A program made the translations under genes and the position numbers. Of a DNA stretch of 64,000 nt, positions 63,049-64,000 are shown piece by piece. The notes under the pieces are model-generated. The model saw only the letters and a list, made by a program, of their open reading frames with translations, made no database searches and was not told the DNA's origin. How positions within the stretch are numbered: position 1 is the stretch's first letter; the number at the start of each line of letters is the position of its first letter. This stretch comes from Halichondria panicea (taxonomy: Eukaryota > Porifera > Demospongiae > Suberitida > Halichondriidae): assembly GCF_963675165.1 (NCBI RefSeq), contig NC_087387.1, positions 5,420,990 through 5,484,989 of the forward strand, read 5' to 3'.

Positions 63049-64000
63049 ATGCAAGCCACAAGCTTATTTTTGTTGGTTGCTACTACTGCTATTGCCACAG
63101 CTCAGTCATCAGGTATATAGTTATGTGTATTATACTTACATGTATATATACTGCACATTCTGAATTATGCAATGCAGAGTGTTTCAATGGACAACTTCGT
63201 GAATCTAATACAACATCACGTTTACTTGAGTACTGTTATGATGGAGAATGGAGATGGATCTGTTTCAAAGGTAGTCAGGGGGATACTGATATGTCAGTGG
63301 CTGCTTGTACAGAACTGGGCTACAGTGATTCTGGTAAGATAACTATCGTAATGGGAATAAATTAACGTGGTTTTTCGTTTTAAAGATAACTGCAATAAGA
63401 TTAGTGTGTACAGTAAATCCTCCAAAAGTGTTCATTCTGAGTGACTGCAAAGAACCAGGACTAACCAATTGCACAGTGACACCTAGTAACAATTGTGCTA
63501 CCCCATGCTTTGTTGGGAGTTTACAAACGTGCAACACAGGTTGAGTCATGATTTTCGGAGTGAATATTCACCTGTATAACAATTTTGAATTTCAGTCAAC
63601 TGTGCTCTTGGAGAGATAAGACTGGTGGGTGGATCTACTGACAGAGAGGGACGAGTGGAGGTGTGTGTGGGTGGTAGGCGATGGAGAACAGTTTGCACTG
63701 GCAGTCAAGAACTGGCAGGAGCTGTTTGTTCACAAATAGGATACATCTTTGAAGGTAACACAGTAGATTGATAAAATAATGTGCTGTGAATTGTATAAGA
63801 TCCACAAACAGGAAGCATTGTGGCAGTAAGTAACACATTTCCTCCTGGAGCATTTCCAGAGTATAGCCTCGAGTGCACACAACTAAGCAATGGATCATGG
63901 CACTGTAGTCCAGTTGAACAACAATGTGACAGATTTGTGGAGCTTGGAGTTGTTTGTATAAACTATGAGGAGTATTATGAACGTTCAAGGAACAGCACAC
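63049..64000 (+). CDS. Family-D SRCR receptor, cut by the window end
   Basis: Exons 63049-63112, 63178-63333, 63405-63539, 63596-63754 and 63812 to beyond the window. Signal MQATSLFLLVATTAIATAQ; first domain EYCYDGEWRWIC, VAACTELGY and SDCKEPGLTNCTVTPSNNC; second domain GRVEVCVGGRRWRTVC and VCSQIGY, then FPPGAFPEYSLEC. The third exon must use the acceptor GATTAG at 63401-63404; the one 20 bases upstream (TTTTAAAG) would give an immediate frame break. With that choice all phases fit. Span and tail lie outside the window. Tandem duplicate of the gene at 59280. Confidence 0.82.

Noticed and set aside
63377-63404. Calling the last SRCR gene a pseudogene because of a frame break in its third exon
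   Set aside because: A slightly downstream acceptor (GATTAG) restores phase and all later exons fit.

Overview
The window is nuclear DNA from an animal, most likely a demosponge (Amphimedon-like). The basis is short phase-1 introns of about 50-100 nt, AT-rich spacers full of small foldback elements, tandem scavenger-receptor cysteine-rich (SRCR) membrane receptors, and a TKL-type kinase joined to Kelch repeats. This is inference: no rRNA, tRNA or species marker is present. No viral, prokaryotic or CRISPR feature was seen. Layout: (1) About 0-2 kb holds a damaged duplicate of the last four exons of an arylsulfatase A-like gene (minus strand) plus Kelch and kinase relics. (2) 3.3-12.7 kb holds two tandem minus-strand paralogs encoding kinase - coiled coil - Kelch proteins; the second has an in-frame stop in its Kelch exon. 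(3) 12.8-15.2 kb holds the 3' half (exons 7-11) of the arylsulfatase gene. (4) 15.9-54.6 kb is a plus-strand array of eleven SRCR genes or pseudogenes and several orphan tail fragments. (5) 55.1-57.2 kb holds the 5' half (exons 1-6) of the arylsulfatase gene, with splice phases that match the exons of region 3. The SRCR array therefore appears to sit, antisense, inside a roughly 40 kb intron of one sulfatase gene. (6) 57.8-64 kb holds a broken and two apparently intact genes of a further SRCR subfamily, the last cut by the window end. The SRCR genes are modular: signal-peptide exon, paired exons per SRCR domain, a Ser/Thr-rich stalk with the membrane span, and a tail exon. Almost all junctions are phase 1, except those into the tail, which are phase 2. 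Four tail families occur: A (18.6-20.8 kb gene and orphan copies), B, C and D. After one B gene, C and B genes alternate (C-B four times), usually followed by a decayed A-tail fragment. Tails A, C and D share NPxYxxV then TYxxV seven or eight residues later, an ITAM-like tyrosine pair; one B tail carries a canonical YxxI-x7-YxxI. About half of the B/C members carry inactivating lesions while neighbours are intact, and short SRCR segments stay almost identical between otherwise diverged genes, which looks like birth-and-death evolution with gene conversion. Intergenic stretches over 300 bases not listed separately (17811-18649, 20846-21381, 23887-24264, 32202-32708, 50808-51170, 53727-54329, 54591-55107) show no gene I can support.
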